From contig JAQFVV010012398.1 in assembly GCA_028023455.1 (NCBI GenBank), positions 11,335,160-11,399,159 of the forward strand: DNA of 64,000 bases, read 5' to 3'. The position numbers and the translations under genes are program-made. This stretch comes from Epiperipatus broadwayi (lineage: Eukaryota > Onychophora > Udeonychophora > Euonychophora > Peripatidae). The notes under the pieces are model-generated. The model ran no database searches, was not told the DNA's origin, and worked only from the letters and a program-made list of their open reading frames with translations. Positions 11,730-22,791 of this stretch are shown in pieces (position 1 is the first letter of the stretch; each line of letters begins with the position of its first letter).

Positions 11730-12589
11730 TTATAGTACAATTGACAAGAAATATAGTTTTGAAATTCATTTTCAGTTTGAGCTTGGTCAATTTGTTGGCA
11801 TATATTTGGTTCATAGTGAAGCAAGCATTAATGTCTTAAAAGTGAATTTAGTCACTCGGAATGTTAAAAGCAAAAAACATTGGAAAAAATATTATTAGAA
11901 CTATCTATTCATATAATAAAGTGACTCTAAGCTAATGAATTACTAAAACAAGTGTTTCTCTTTTAAATAAATATTGATTCTATAAAGGAAGTGTAATTTT
12001 CATCAAATACAATGTTAATAATGAAGCTAATTTTCTACTTTGAAAAAACAACTTTACTGTATGAATGGCTATTAGTGACATTTACTCCAAATTTATAAAT
12101 TGCATTTGATAAAAATAGTTTTGATATATTATATTGTCAAAGAAGAAATGTTAACAATTCTATCATGGAAAATATTATTATTTTCCAATTGTTTTAAGAA
12201 TTTTGTTTCAGAAATAAGTATGCTTTTGAAGACAATTTGTTCCTAACTGATAAAGATGTTCATTTCTAGAATTTATTCCATATGGTATTACATACATCAG
12301 AAAATTCATGTTAATGTCTTTTTAAACAGGATTCAGGAATAAAAATTATAATTTTTATATTAGTTGTATCTTTCTAATATAAACTGAATTAAATATACTA
12401 AAATAATTTGAAAATGTGATTGATCTAAAAAATTGTCCAAATTAATAAAATTAATTTTTAAAAATTATCTGATATTAAGTGTGAGAAAAATCTGTGTCAG
12501 ATAAGTAGTGATATACTGACTATAATGAGCAAGTATTTATTAAAGCATGATCCTAATTTCATGACTTCTAAATTGCTATATTTATGGTC
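11730..12589. other. AT-rich non-coding DNA
   Basis: Nothing recognised. Confidence 0.4.
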
Positions 12590-12597
12590 ATTAGAAC
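12590..12597. repeat. Left 8-bp target-site duplication of hAT element
   Basis: ATTAGAAC, identical to 15961-15968; 8-bp duplications are the hallmark of hAT insertion. Confidence 0.95.
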
Positions 12598-15500
12598 CAG
12601 TGGCGGACTAAGGCTAAAGCGGTCCCTAGGCAACATTGTAATTCCAGGCCTATTTTTCAGTCATGATACATACTTTGCGTTTGGTATTTTGGTTTTAAAG
12701 CATTAGTATGTAATTCTATTTAATTATCGGATTCCAAGAAAAAAAGGAAAAAAATAATATACATGTACAAAGATTAAATAAACATAATTTATCAAAACGA
12801 ACAAACATAAACATAATTTATTAAAACAAACAATAATACTTAAACAAATATACCCAGATTGATTAGTTATATTGCCTTTTTTCTCACTTTTAATTCTGCA
12901 AACTCGTCAATTAGTTTCTCATAATTAATAGAATTATTTAATAATTCTTTTTCTATATAAAGTAATGATAAACTAATTAATTTTTGTTGGCCTAATGTGG
13001 ATCTTAAAATTTTTTTTATTCTGGCCATTACTGAGAATGATTTTTTACCGCTTGCATTGCTTATTGGAAGGGTTAAATAAATTCTCAGAATTATATTTAA
13101 ATTAGGAAATGTTGCAATAATATTGTTTTCCTGAATAAATGACCACCTGGATACAGGCGAAAAAATATTTTCTTTACTTATAAAAGTTTTAAATTGTAAA
13201 ACTTCATTTTTCTGTTCTGCTAGGTTTAAATCTTGTTCATAAGATTTTAATTCCTCTATTGAAGAATCACCATTATCACTATCATGAAAAATTGTTTTGA
13301 ATTTATTGTTAATAGTTTTATATCCCTCAGATCTTTTTTTAATGTTGCTAATTAAAGAATCGCATACAACAAAAAAAATATTAACTTTAAAATGTTCTTT
13401 GCCACTGAATCTTATTTCATGTTTTGGAATTTCATCATGAAATAGTTTTCGTATTTTCTTCCATTTTTTATCATTAGTATATGCAATATCTTTAACTTTT
13501 TCTGCTTTTTCTAAATTATCAAAATCATCTCTAACAGTTTGTATGAAATCTATCAATGAATCATATATTAAAACTGCTGTATTTAGGGATTCCTCTTTTT
13601 GTTGAAGAGTCTTGTTTGAAGCATCTTTCTCTCTAAAATCTTTTCCCATATAATAAGTAACAGTACATACTCAAATGTATCAAATTTTTTATGTAAATTG
13701 GCAGCTTCGGACCTTGTTAATGGTTTTTCATCTTTGTTTGAGGAAAAATGACGTAAACAATGTTTAATTTCTTCAAAATTTTTCTTTAAGGATTTCACAG
13801 CATCGGAACGAGCAGACTACCTGGTGTCAGAAATAGGTTTAATACTCAAATGTTTGCTCTTACAAAATTTTTGTAATGCATTCCACCTATGTGTAGAACT
13901 TGAAAAAAATATGTACAATTCCTGAACAATATTGAAAAAAGTGGTCATTTCCATGCAACTTTCGGCAGCAGTGTTTCCAATTAAATTTAATGAATGATTT
14001 CTGCATGGTATAAAATGGGCAGAAAAAATATGTTGTTTTATTCTGGATTGGAGTCCCTTATATTTACCTGACATATTAAACGCATTATCATAACTCTGCC
14101 CTTGACAGTTAATGATGTCTAAATCTATATTATTTAAAAATTCTAAAATAACTTTCTCCAAGTTTTCACCAGTATGAGAAAATATGGGTAGAAATCCCAA
14201 AAATCTTTCTTTTATACCATTTGGAAGAACATAGCGAATAATGACGGTCAGCTGATCTACGTGAGATATATCAGGTGTTGAATCAATAATTAGAGAGTAA
14301 AATTTGGCTTCCTTTATTTCGTTCACTATTGTGAGTTGTAAATCTTTCGATATAATAGAAATAAATTCATCACATATTGTAGACGACAAATAGTTCATAG
14401 TACCGGTGCCGCAGTTTGTGTATTTTTTCATCTATTCCCGCAAAAATGGATCGAACTCGGATAAATATTCCAAAGCCCCTATATAATTACCATTATTTTC
14501 AACAAAAAACACTTCATTTTTACCACGAAACGCTAAAGAGTATGAAGAAATAAATTTGATTGTTGCTACCACACGTTTAAGTACTTCTCTCCAATAGTTT
14601 TTTTCATTTATAATTTGTTTTTCCAGTTCAGTGTCAATGTGTCCGGTAAATTTAGATCTTGTTATAAAAATTAAAATGGAGCTAAAGTGGTCATTGGAGT
14701 TTTCATGCTCTGACAATTTTTTATGCACATTTTTCCAATCATTCGTCCCTTTTGTCATTAGCGTTGTTTGCTTGGAAAATAATTTACAAATGTAACAGTA
14801 CAATAAGTTATTGGTTATAAGCCAACCAATCTCTTTTAACTTTTTCCCCGCTATTAATTGTTCTGAAGAAGGAGGCAATAGTTAATTTTCTTGTGATTTG
14901 TTTTGACCCTTCATTGCATCGAATAGAAGATGATTCCAAAGATCCATTTATTGATTTTGGTGGATTTTTATATAATTCTCTCACATGGCATCTGTTAAGT
15001 ATTCTGGCCATAATGCAATGTCGTTTACAAAACTCTTAGTTTCTTCATTACTTTGAGATGATTTTAAATTTTTATTTTCTCCTTTTGTTTCATTTTCATA
15101 AACGGAATTGCTTGGTTTTTCCTGCTGGTCTTTTTGCAGAATAGTTTCGAACACAAATGATGTTTTTGGAGTTTGAGCAGGTGAAATTTGTGAAAATAAT
15201 GACGATTGTTGTAATTGTTCTCCATCTACAGTTAAAAATTTGTCGAACGATCTTTTCATTTGTTTTGCCACTTTATCTTGATCTGCTTTTCGTTTTCTTT
15301 TTTCACTTCCACTTAAATGTTTATAGGAACTCATTTTAAAGACCAAGTACTAAAAAAAAAAGAAAATAATCTTTAATTAAATTTATTTTTACTCAATATC
15401 ATAATCACAAAGAAAATCATAATTTGTGGTATTTTATATTATATATTATTTTAATTAAATAATGTAATACTTTTATAAAAACTTATATTTTTATTTTAGG

Positions 15501-15960
15501 AATTCCAGAAAATATTAACTATGAAATATGAATCCAAAACAATCTATTTGCAATCAAGTCTAGATACTTAAGTCTTAATTGCACAATTTTCAATCACAAC
15601 TCACATAAGATGCAATACGTTCAGGAGACACTGATTTTAAATAGTTACGTTTGACTTTTTAAACACATGCATAGTAAAGGCTCGATAGGCGCGAGGCTCA
15701 ATCATATTTACACACATCGACACTCACGGGCGTGGATGCAAAAGCACGGGAACGCTCGTCCACACTTTTTGACTTTATCAATCAACGATTTGGCATAATT
15801 TGGATACTTTTCAGCAATAATTATGAATATCACGTTTTTCTGTTAAATAAAAATAAAAATTAATTATAAAAATTTAAAAATAAAAAACCTAATTTTCGGG
15901 CCCCAAAAATTACGGGCCCTAGGCACATGCATAGGTTGCCTAGGCCTTAGTCCGCCCCTG
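12598..15960 (-). mobile_element. hAT-superfamily DNA transposon (ZMYM1/DUF4371-like), 3363 bp
   Basis: The ends are inverted repeats: CAGTGGCGGACTAAGGC at 12598-12614 and the reverse complement of CAGGGGCGGACTAAGGC at 15944-15960 (16 of 17 match). A subterminal CTAGGCAAC motif also occurs near both ends. It is flanked by exact 8-bp duplications. One transposase region lies on the minus strand. The element is full length and its TSD has not decayed, but the transposase is broken, so it either moved with a transposase supplied in trans or was disabled soon after insertion. Confidence 0.95.
12867..15346 (-). pseudogene. hAT transposase (ZMYM1-like), broken by 3 frameshifts and 2 stops
   Basis: The order on the minus strand is: basic Lys-rich N-terminus (15346-about 15000) ending in ALWPEYLTDAM; frameshift; the KNPPKSINGSLESS segment (to about 14830); frameshift; TTF-type zinc finger (LLYCYICKLF ... 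KKLSEHENSNDH, about 14820-14670); DUF4371 region (KFYSLIIDSTPDISHVDQL, near 14290-14240); and the C-terminal hAT dimerisation region (RIKKILRSTLGQQKLISL, near 12960). An in-frame TAG at 14432-14434 interrupts between FLRE and MKKY. A second TAG at 13817-13819 replaces the Trp of the conserved TRWSAR motif (DTR-stop-SARSDAV). The third frameshift is near 13630, between WEKILER and DASNKTLQ. Each lesion is small and the two sides join logically in other frames, so this is one gene recently inactivated. Family assignment is secure. Confidence 0.93.
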
Positions 15961-15968
15961 ATTAGAAC
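15961..15968. repeat. Right 8-bp target-site duplication of hAT element
   Basis: ATTAGAAC directly after the element's terminal CCCCTG. Confidence 0.95.
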
Positions 15969-18654
15969 TCAGCAATCTTTAAATTTTCATTAGTGAATCA
16001 TTCAGTATTATCAATAAACAGGTTTCTAATTATTTTTAGCTAAAATGTCTTCTTATAATATGACAGATGACTGTCAACATATTTAATATATAAAAAAAAA
16101 ACATTGAAATTATGGTTGAAAGTTTATCATTAGTGAGAGAATTGTCAAATACTGATTTTATATTTGGCTTTATTCCTTTTTTGTTGTTGTTCATGCAAAC
16201 ATTTATTGATTATTCCATATTTATTTCTAAATTTAAATATATACAATTATCTCTTGGTCTGTTGATTTTAAAATGATTAATGAAATTAAATATAGAAGGT
16301 ATGAATATGAAATGAAATTTATATAAAATATAGTATGTATTTTATAATTCAAAACATTTCACATTAGTAATTGCAAAAAAAAAAAAACTGCTTATATATG
16401 TTTTCATATGATTTAATAAATAGTATTTTTTTTTAAAAAAATCTTATTAATATTTGCTTCTTTTCAAGGATGAAATTTAATGTATTTATAATTGATTTAA
16501 AAGGAATTTAAGACACTTCAATCATTACTTTGAGGAAGTTGAATGGTGCAGTTTTTGTTTGATTCTAAATAAATGTTTCCTAAATTAAATCTTAGACAAA
16601 GAAATTTTAAAGAAATTTACTGATAACAAATTCATAAAAATGGTTTAAAACAGTTAAGATTATTATAAAATGGTCTGACCATATCTGGTATATTTTATTC
16701 CAACACATCTTAACAAATACAACAAATTTCTGGATAATAACTCACACTGTTAACATATATTGTTTACTTGTCTATCCTGTTCATGTCACATTCAACACAT
16801 GCTTTTTATCTTGTGTATATATGCATATCTGTAATACAACTTAATTTAAAGAATATAGTGTATATAAAAATTAAGATTGTCAATGAAAATAATAATAAAA
16901 AAATAGAATAATAGTTATGAAAAACGAATAGAAATAATAAAATGAGAGCACAGTATATTTACTTATATAAATTTGTGTGTGTGTGTGTTCTCATTCCCTC
17001 ATAAAATAAAACTGATTTTTTTTCTTCAATAATTTTTTTTAAAAATTCTACTGATTTTATTTTGTTCTTTTCATTTTATAAATGGATAATTTATTTTGCC
17101 ATTAATACAAATGACAAAATTCAAAATGGATTTTTTTTGTGTGTATAATTAATTTATTTATATATTTTAATATTAATTTTCAAAAGAAGACCTTTCTAAA
17201 TGCCATTTCAAATGAAGTTTTGAAAATTGGGGATGGGCACTCAAATGTTGGGACAGAATAAATACACTACTATATGAGAGGGTGAGACATACTGCAGAAC
17301 AAGATTCCTTTTTCTGAGTATTTCTATCAGCCATCATGGTACAACAAAAATATATACAATGATTATAATTAAATAATTGAAAAAAATGGATCCAAATATA
17401 ATTACGAATGTTTCAGTGAATATCTGAAATACATATTGATTTTCAACTGCATGACATAAATCAAATAATTTATAATTTTATGCTAAAAAAAATCAATAGA
17501 AAAAAAGTGTCACTTGTAATGTTAAAACATAATTGTATCATTTAGATATAATAAGAAAATACAGCCAGAGTATAGAATCTCTTAACACGTCTTTATGAAG
17601 ACATTTAATTTATTCATACGCTATTATTGATTCACAATCAATATATTATGATTCTAAATTGAAAATTTATTTTCAAAAAAAAAAACTGCTTTAATATCCA
17701 TGCATGATTACCTCATTTAATTGAATTACCATTACATAGTAATATTAAAAAATGTGATTTTTATGATAAAATGTGGTGGCATTTTTAATATTTATACACT
17801 TGTCAAAAATCAAATAAAATCTTATTTCTATATATTTTTTATCAAGTTGAATTTAACCACTGTATGGATATTTAATTATTTACATTTTTATATATCAGTT
17901 AAAATTAAAATATATATTGTACAAAATTATCTCATCTAATTGATTTAACATAACATGATCAAACAAAAATAATTTGTGATTCTTATACAAAATTTTAATA
18001 TTTGTACAAGTTTAAGTCAGCTATTTAATATAAAATAATCTCAAATTAATTTCCTCAAAACACAGCAGAAATTTACTTTATTCCTAAACTGTATGAATAT
18101 TTATTGACAATTTTATATGAAAGCTGAAATAAAAAAAATTTGCAACTTTATACTAAAAGTTTATTCTAAAAAATATTGAATAAAGTATAGTGATAGTTTT
18201 AATATATGTGCAAGGTACTTCAATTGATGTAGCAAATCTAGGACTGTCCGTATGTGTTAATTGTTAAAAAGTTATGTCATTTTATTTATTTATTTTCAAT
18301 TGCATCCAAAATATAAAAGCAAAAAAAAAAATTATGATAAATGTTTATCATCAAAAAAAAAGAATTTCTGTGGAACAATTTGACTATTTATGCTAGTATA
18401 TTGCTTTTGAAGCAATGTACAAAGAATAACCAAACTTTTATTATATTTTCTGCAAAATATAAATGCAATTTTTTTCAAAAATCAAATAACTGTAAGTAGT
18501 TAATGAATTTATATTTTTTTTTGCTTTAATTTTTAAACAAATTAAATAAATATAAGAATTTTTAAACATTGATTTTTATCAATTATTTTTTATGTGACAC
18601 CATCTTTATTGGTCTACTGAGTTTCTGCCACTTAATTATACTACAATTGATCTT
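15969..18654. other. AT-rich non-coding DNA
   Basis: No supported gene. The 72-codon frame at 17721-17939 is a Phe/Ile/Lys/Asn-rich chance ORF. A short GT microsatellite lies near 16975-16990. Confidence 0.4.
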
Positions 18655-20045
18655 TTAATTAATTAAAATTTTATATATAGACCTTACAAAATAAGCTCTT
18701 AACTAACTTTGAAAAAATCCCCAATTCCAGACTGGTTTCTGCTACTGGCATTGTCAGTGAGGTGCTAGGATATTTAAGCATTAGATTAAAAATACTAGAA
18801 CAAGCCCAGCACTTTATCTAATGTATAACTATTAAGTAGAAAATCTGAAATTTTCAGATATCTATATATCTTCCAATCCAGCTATCTAACTTAAATAGCC
18901 ATATGGGACTGAACTAAGGCCAGATACACCATATATTAATAGCTTTAGCAATATAAAATCACCGAAGCCTTAATAGCAAAAAATAAAATTACAAAAAAAA
19001 AATCAAGTCATATGTTACATAACCTAATTTAATAAGCTTGTATTTCAGATTTTCTACTTAATAGTTATACATTAGATTAAAGTGTTGGGCTTGTCCTAGT
19101 ATTTTTAATAAAATGCTTGAATATCCTAGCACCTCACTAATAATGCCAGTAGCAGAAACTGGTCTGGTGTTGAGGATATTCTCAAAGTTTGTTAAGAGCT
19201 TATTTTGTGAGCTCTATATATAGCATTTGTAAATACAAGCTTATTAAATTAGGTCATGTGACATCTGACTTGATTTTTTTTTGTGATTTTATTTTTTGCT
19301 ATTAAGGCTTTGGCAATTTTATATTGCTAAAGCTATTAATATATGGTGTATCTGAACTTAGTTCAGTCCCATATGGCTATTTAAGTTAGATAGCTGGATT
19401 GGAAGACATATGGATGTCTGAAAATTTCAGATTTTCTACTTAATAGTTATACATTAGATAAAGTGCTGGGCTTGTCCTGGTATTTTTAATCTAATGCTTG
19501 AATATCCTAGCACCTCACTGACGATGCCAGTAGCAGAAACCGGTCTGGGGTTGGGGATATTCTCAAAGCTTGTTAAGAGCTTATTTTGCAAGCTCTATGT
19601 ATATAACATTTGTAAATACAAGCTTATTAAATTAGGTCATGTGACATCTGACTTGATTTTTTTTGTAATTTTATTTTTTGCTATTAAGGCTTTGGTGATT
19701 TTATATTGCTAAAGCTATTAATATATGGTGTATCTGAACTTAGTTCAGTCCCATATGGCTATTTAAGTTAGATAGCTGGATTGGAAGACATATGGATGTC
19801 TGAAAATTTCAGATTTTCTACTTAATAGTTATACATTAGATAAAGTGCTGAGCTTGTCCTAGTATTTTTAATGTAATACTTGAATATCCTACTACCTCAC
19901 TGACAATACCAGTAGCAGAAACTGGTCTGGGGTTGGGGATATTCTCAAAGCTTAAGAGTTTATTTTGTGAGCTCTATATATAACATTTGTAAATACAAGC
20001 TTATTAAATTAGGTCATGTGACATCTGATTTGATATTTTTTGTAA
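18655..20045. repeat. Retrozyme-like tandem array, family A (head-to-head, ~382-bp units)
   Basis: A minus-oriented unit (18660-19045) is joined head-to-head to a plus-strand tandem array. The AGCAGAAA boxes of the plus units are at 19151, 19532 and 19914, giving periods of 381 and 382. Each unit holds a hammerhead region, then GAGCT(C) and a TATATA segment, the GTCATGTGACATCTGACTTG motif, a hairpin (GACATATGGATGTC) and a palindromic TCTGAAAATTTCAGA. Of four hammerheads only the one at 19500-19562 has an intact core; the others read CTGACAA (18.75 kb, minus, and 19.9 kb) or CTAATAA (19.13 kb). The array ends next to similar AT-rich motifs (TTTTAATTAA) that might be a TSD, but their low complexity prevents a firm call. 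Confidence 0.88.
19500..19562 (+). ncRNA. Type I hammerhead ribozyme, intact core
   Basis: Core CTGACGA at 19518-19524; stem-loop II TGC-CAGTA-GCA at 19525-19535; GAAA at 19536-19539; helix III ACC/GGT with no loop (19539-19544); C17 at 19545, cleavage expected after it. Helix I pairs GAATATCC (19500-19507) and CACCTCA (19511-19517) with TGGGGT (19546-19551) and GGGATATTC (19554-19562), leaving a small internal loop of the kind used for loop-loop contacts in natural hammerheads. The next unit downstream has a mutated core, so transcripts of this array would be cut at this site only. Confidence 0.92.
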
Positions 20046-20290
20046 TTTTAATTAAAATTTATATTTTTTATTATATTCTTTTTTTTAAAAGAATATCTGC
20101 CTAATAAGTTGCATTTAAATTATGATAATATATGGCACTTGATTTTTATACAATTTTCTGAATCGATATTATTCTAAAAATTAGAAATCTTGGAATAAGT
20201 AAACCTGTATAAGCATAAAATTGACATTTTTTCTAATTGATGAATTTAATTGTTTCTATAAATTGTTTGTTTACTGTTTTTTTTTTTTTA
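20046..20290. other. AT-rich spacer
   Basis: Low-complexity A/T between two repeat arrays; nothing coding. Confidence 0.4.
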
Positions 20291-20742
20291 TATATAAGTC
20301 ATGTGACTTCTGACTTGTTACTATTACTATTATTATTTTGCTGTTGTGGCTTTAGCTAAATTAAAGAGCTAAGCCTACTAATATATGGAGTATCTGAATT
20401 AAGTTCAGGCCCATATGATTTTTTCAGTTGGAGAGCTGACTTTAAAGACATGTAGATGTCTAAAAGTTTCAGATCTTCTTCTAACAATTATCTTTTAGAT
20501 AAATGCTTTGCTTGAGTTGGTTTTTTAGATCCAATGTCCCAACTCCTCACTGAAGAGACCCATAGGTCGAAACCGGTCTGGGGATGGGGACCATGATTTG
20601 AATGCCTTCTCTTGTAGTAGCATTTATCATAAATAAAAAAAAAAAAGCTTGTTTAGAGCTATTAGCACGCTCTTAACTTTACATATTAGTAAGTGCAAGC
20701 TATATATAAGTCATGTGACTTCTGACTTGTTACTATTACTGT
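20291..20742 (+). repeat. Single retrozyme-like unit with ~40-bp terminal direct repeats
   Basis: TATATAAGTCATGTGACTTC and the following bases to CTATTACT occur at 20291 and again at 20703, so one unit of 412 bp is bounded by about 40 bp of itself, like a 1.1-mer cut from a tandem or circular template. The unit has the family layout (GTCATGTGAC motif, GACATGTAGATGTC hairpin, TCTAAAAGTTTCAGA, hammerhead), but its sequence is clearly diverged from the 18.7-20.0-kb array and closer to the 9.4-kb foldback (TAGCATTTATCATAAA). Confidence 0.82.
20536..20592 (+). ncRNA. Type I hammerhead ribozyme, intact core, strong stem II
   Basis: Core CTGAAGA at 20550-20556; stem-loop II GACC-CATA-GGTC at 20557-20568 with four perfect pairs; GAAA at 20569-20572; loopless helix III ACC/GGT (20572-20577); C17 at 20578, cleavage expected after it. 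Helix I pairs TCCTCA (20544-20549) with TGGGGA (20579-20584) and GTCCC (20536-20540) with GGGAC (20587-20591). This is the best textbook match in the window. Confidence 0.93.
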
Positions 20743-21506
20743 ATAATTAATGAAAACTTAATTATCTGAAAGTTATCCGGTAAGGAGTAAACTAATTATA
20801 ATATGTATATTTGGGAATACATGAATATGTTATTGTATGTTTGTTAAAAAAATATTGTATCGGGACTGATTTATCACCAGTAGATGTAAAAAATGGCAGT
20901 TCAAAAAATGATAGATTTGTAAAAAAAAAAAAAAACATTTTTATCACCCTGAATTTGGGACCAAAAAAAGCAGATGGTGGTATGAAGAAAAACAATATAT
21001 AAGCGTTAGATTCAGGGTTAATTTTATTCACATTATATACTGATAATGTTTTGGTTAAAGGCCCTAGACATTGCACTTTGACATAGGCTTGACATAAAAT
21101 TTGAATCTGAGTCAGGGAACTTTGGGAAATTTGTAAATTGTAAACAGACACAGGTTTAAATTTTTTAGGTAGTCAGCATCTATCCAATCATACTAGCCAT
21201 CCAGTATATATTGATTAAATGGGTAACCAGTTGTAATTTTTGGGTTAATGTTTAGATTAATCTGGATTGATCAAATATAATGCAGCCTTTACCAACAATT
21301 AAGTGTTTATCATACTTTATTTTTGGGCTACATTTTGATTAATTATGTTAATGTACATTCTTTTAGAATATCTCATGATACAGTGATTTGAATGTCCTCT
21401 TGTCATACTTAATGGATGGTATTTAAATTCATGCTATGTAAAAATTGGAAACGTTTTGAGGCGCTAAATTTTTATTTTCAGGTAATCTGCTCATAGACAA
21501 GTCAGC
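20743..21506. other. AT-rich non-coding DNA
   Basis: Overlapping frames on both strands at 20792-21151 are not supported as genes because they run through homopolymers. No element recognised. Confidence 0.4.
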
Positions 21507-21670
21507 TAATCATCCAATAGGCAATGAATTATCTAATTATTACCTAAAAGATAAGAAAATATTACTAAAACCTATCTCAAGCAAATTAATCATCCAATAG
21601 GTAATGAATGAATATCTAATTATTAGCTAAAAGATAAGAATAAACTATTACTAAAACCTTCTATCTCAAA
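21507..21670. repeat. 80-bp tandem duplication
   Basis: The segment starting TAATCATCCAATAGG at 21507 is repeated at 21587 with a few small differences (ATCTAATTATTA, AAAGATAAGAA and TTACTAAAACC recur). Two copies only. Confidence 0.75.
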
Positions 21671-22562
21671 CAATTTACAAGCGTAATTCAATTTTCTTTA
21701 TTATTTCTGTATGGGTGGCTATTGGAAAAGTCTTTGTTTAGAATAATGGCTGTTTTATGTTTTCATCTACATTTTAAATGGAAAAGAAAATTGTATTACT
21801 GTAATTTATATGTGATCCACATTCTTAAATTTTTTTTATTATTGTAAATGATTATTATTACATATCTAACTTTTCAACACCTTTTTTTTAACTTCTTTTA
21901 TTTAAGTAATCTAGTCTCATATTCTGGTATTTTATCCTTTTTAATAGTAATGTTAAAACAAATAAAAATATTCAACTATCATGTTTATTGCTATTTCATT
22001 TAAATCTTGTTTTATTTTTAATATCTAAGACGAATCTTAGTAAGGAAATTAGTTTACGTATTTCAATTTTTTGGAAAACAAGAATTAGTATGTTTGTATA
22101 CAGACCTATATATTTGAAGATTGTTTAATAATGATTCTGTTGTGGGACTTTCTGTAATTCAAATTATTTTGATAAAAATTGAAATTTATTAATTGATAAG
22201 TTTAAAAAAAAAGTGTCTTATTTTAGTTTTAAATAATTAATAATGACATTAATCAGTTTAAAAAACTGACAAAATTCAAATGAGTAATTTCTATTATTAA
22301 GGGGGAGGGATGTTTACTTTATATGTAAATATCTATATGTACTTTTAAAACTTTACAGAAGAGGTTTGCCCTTTTTGCTCTTTAATAAATTCATCATTTC
22401 TGTTACACATACTCATCTTCCACAATTTTTCATTCCCTGTTGCACAATTAAATTTGTTCAGCTTGGATTTTTTTTTTTGAAAAATGCACATTATATATGT
22501 TTTTGTTTCATTCTAGTTTTGTTGTGACTGATCATCGTTAAGTTTTTTTTTTTTTTTGTTAG
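21671..22562. other. AT-rich non-coding DNA, intron-like
   Basis: No gene seen. It ends in a long T tract and TTAG that could be the acceptor of the exon candidate at 22563. Confidence 0.4.
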
Positions 22563-22791
22563 AGGCAAAATTAAAACAAGTGAGTCCCCATGGAGACGTT
22601 TTTTATGAAAAAACGCTTAAATTTTCATTTAGCCATAATAGAATTCTGTCAATTTTCATAAAATTTTCAATTGGAAAAGGATATAAAGTAAAGGTGATGA
22701 ATACGAGGAGAATAAGTAGTAAATTTGACAAACCGATTGTTGGAGTATTAAAGCAACATGGTCCTTTTCATGTTTTGGATCAACTTATTTA
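22563..22791 (+). CDS. Candidate terminal exon, unknown protein (~75 aa)
   Basis: A T-rich tract ending GTTAG precedes a frame open from 22563 (two bases of a split codon) to TAA at 22789-22791. The peptide includes AKLKQVSPHGDVFYEKTLKF, later GKGYKVKVMNTRRISSKF, and ends HGPFHVLDQLI. It has a varied, protein-like composition with Gly, Pro, His, Val and Arg, unlike the Asn/Ile/Lys chance ORFs nearby. AATAAA-type signals occur near 23080-23105, suitable for a 3' end. I do not recognise the family; it might also be a fragment of an old transposon. There is no ATG close to the start, so it would be an internal or last exon. Confidence 0.4.

Noticed and set aside
20792-21151. 119-codon minus-strand ORF
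   Set aside because: Long for the area, but it crosses A and T homopolymers, overlaps an equally open plus-strand frame and shows no motif.
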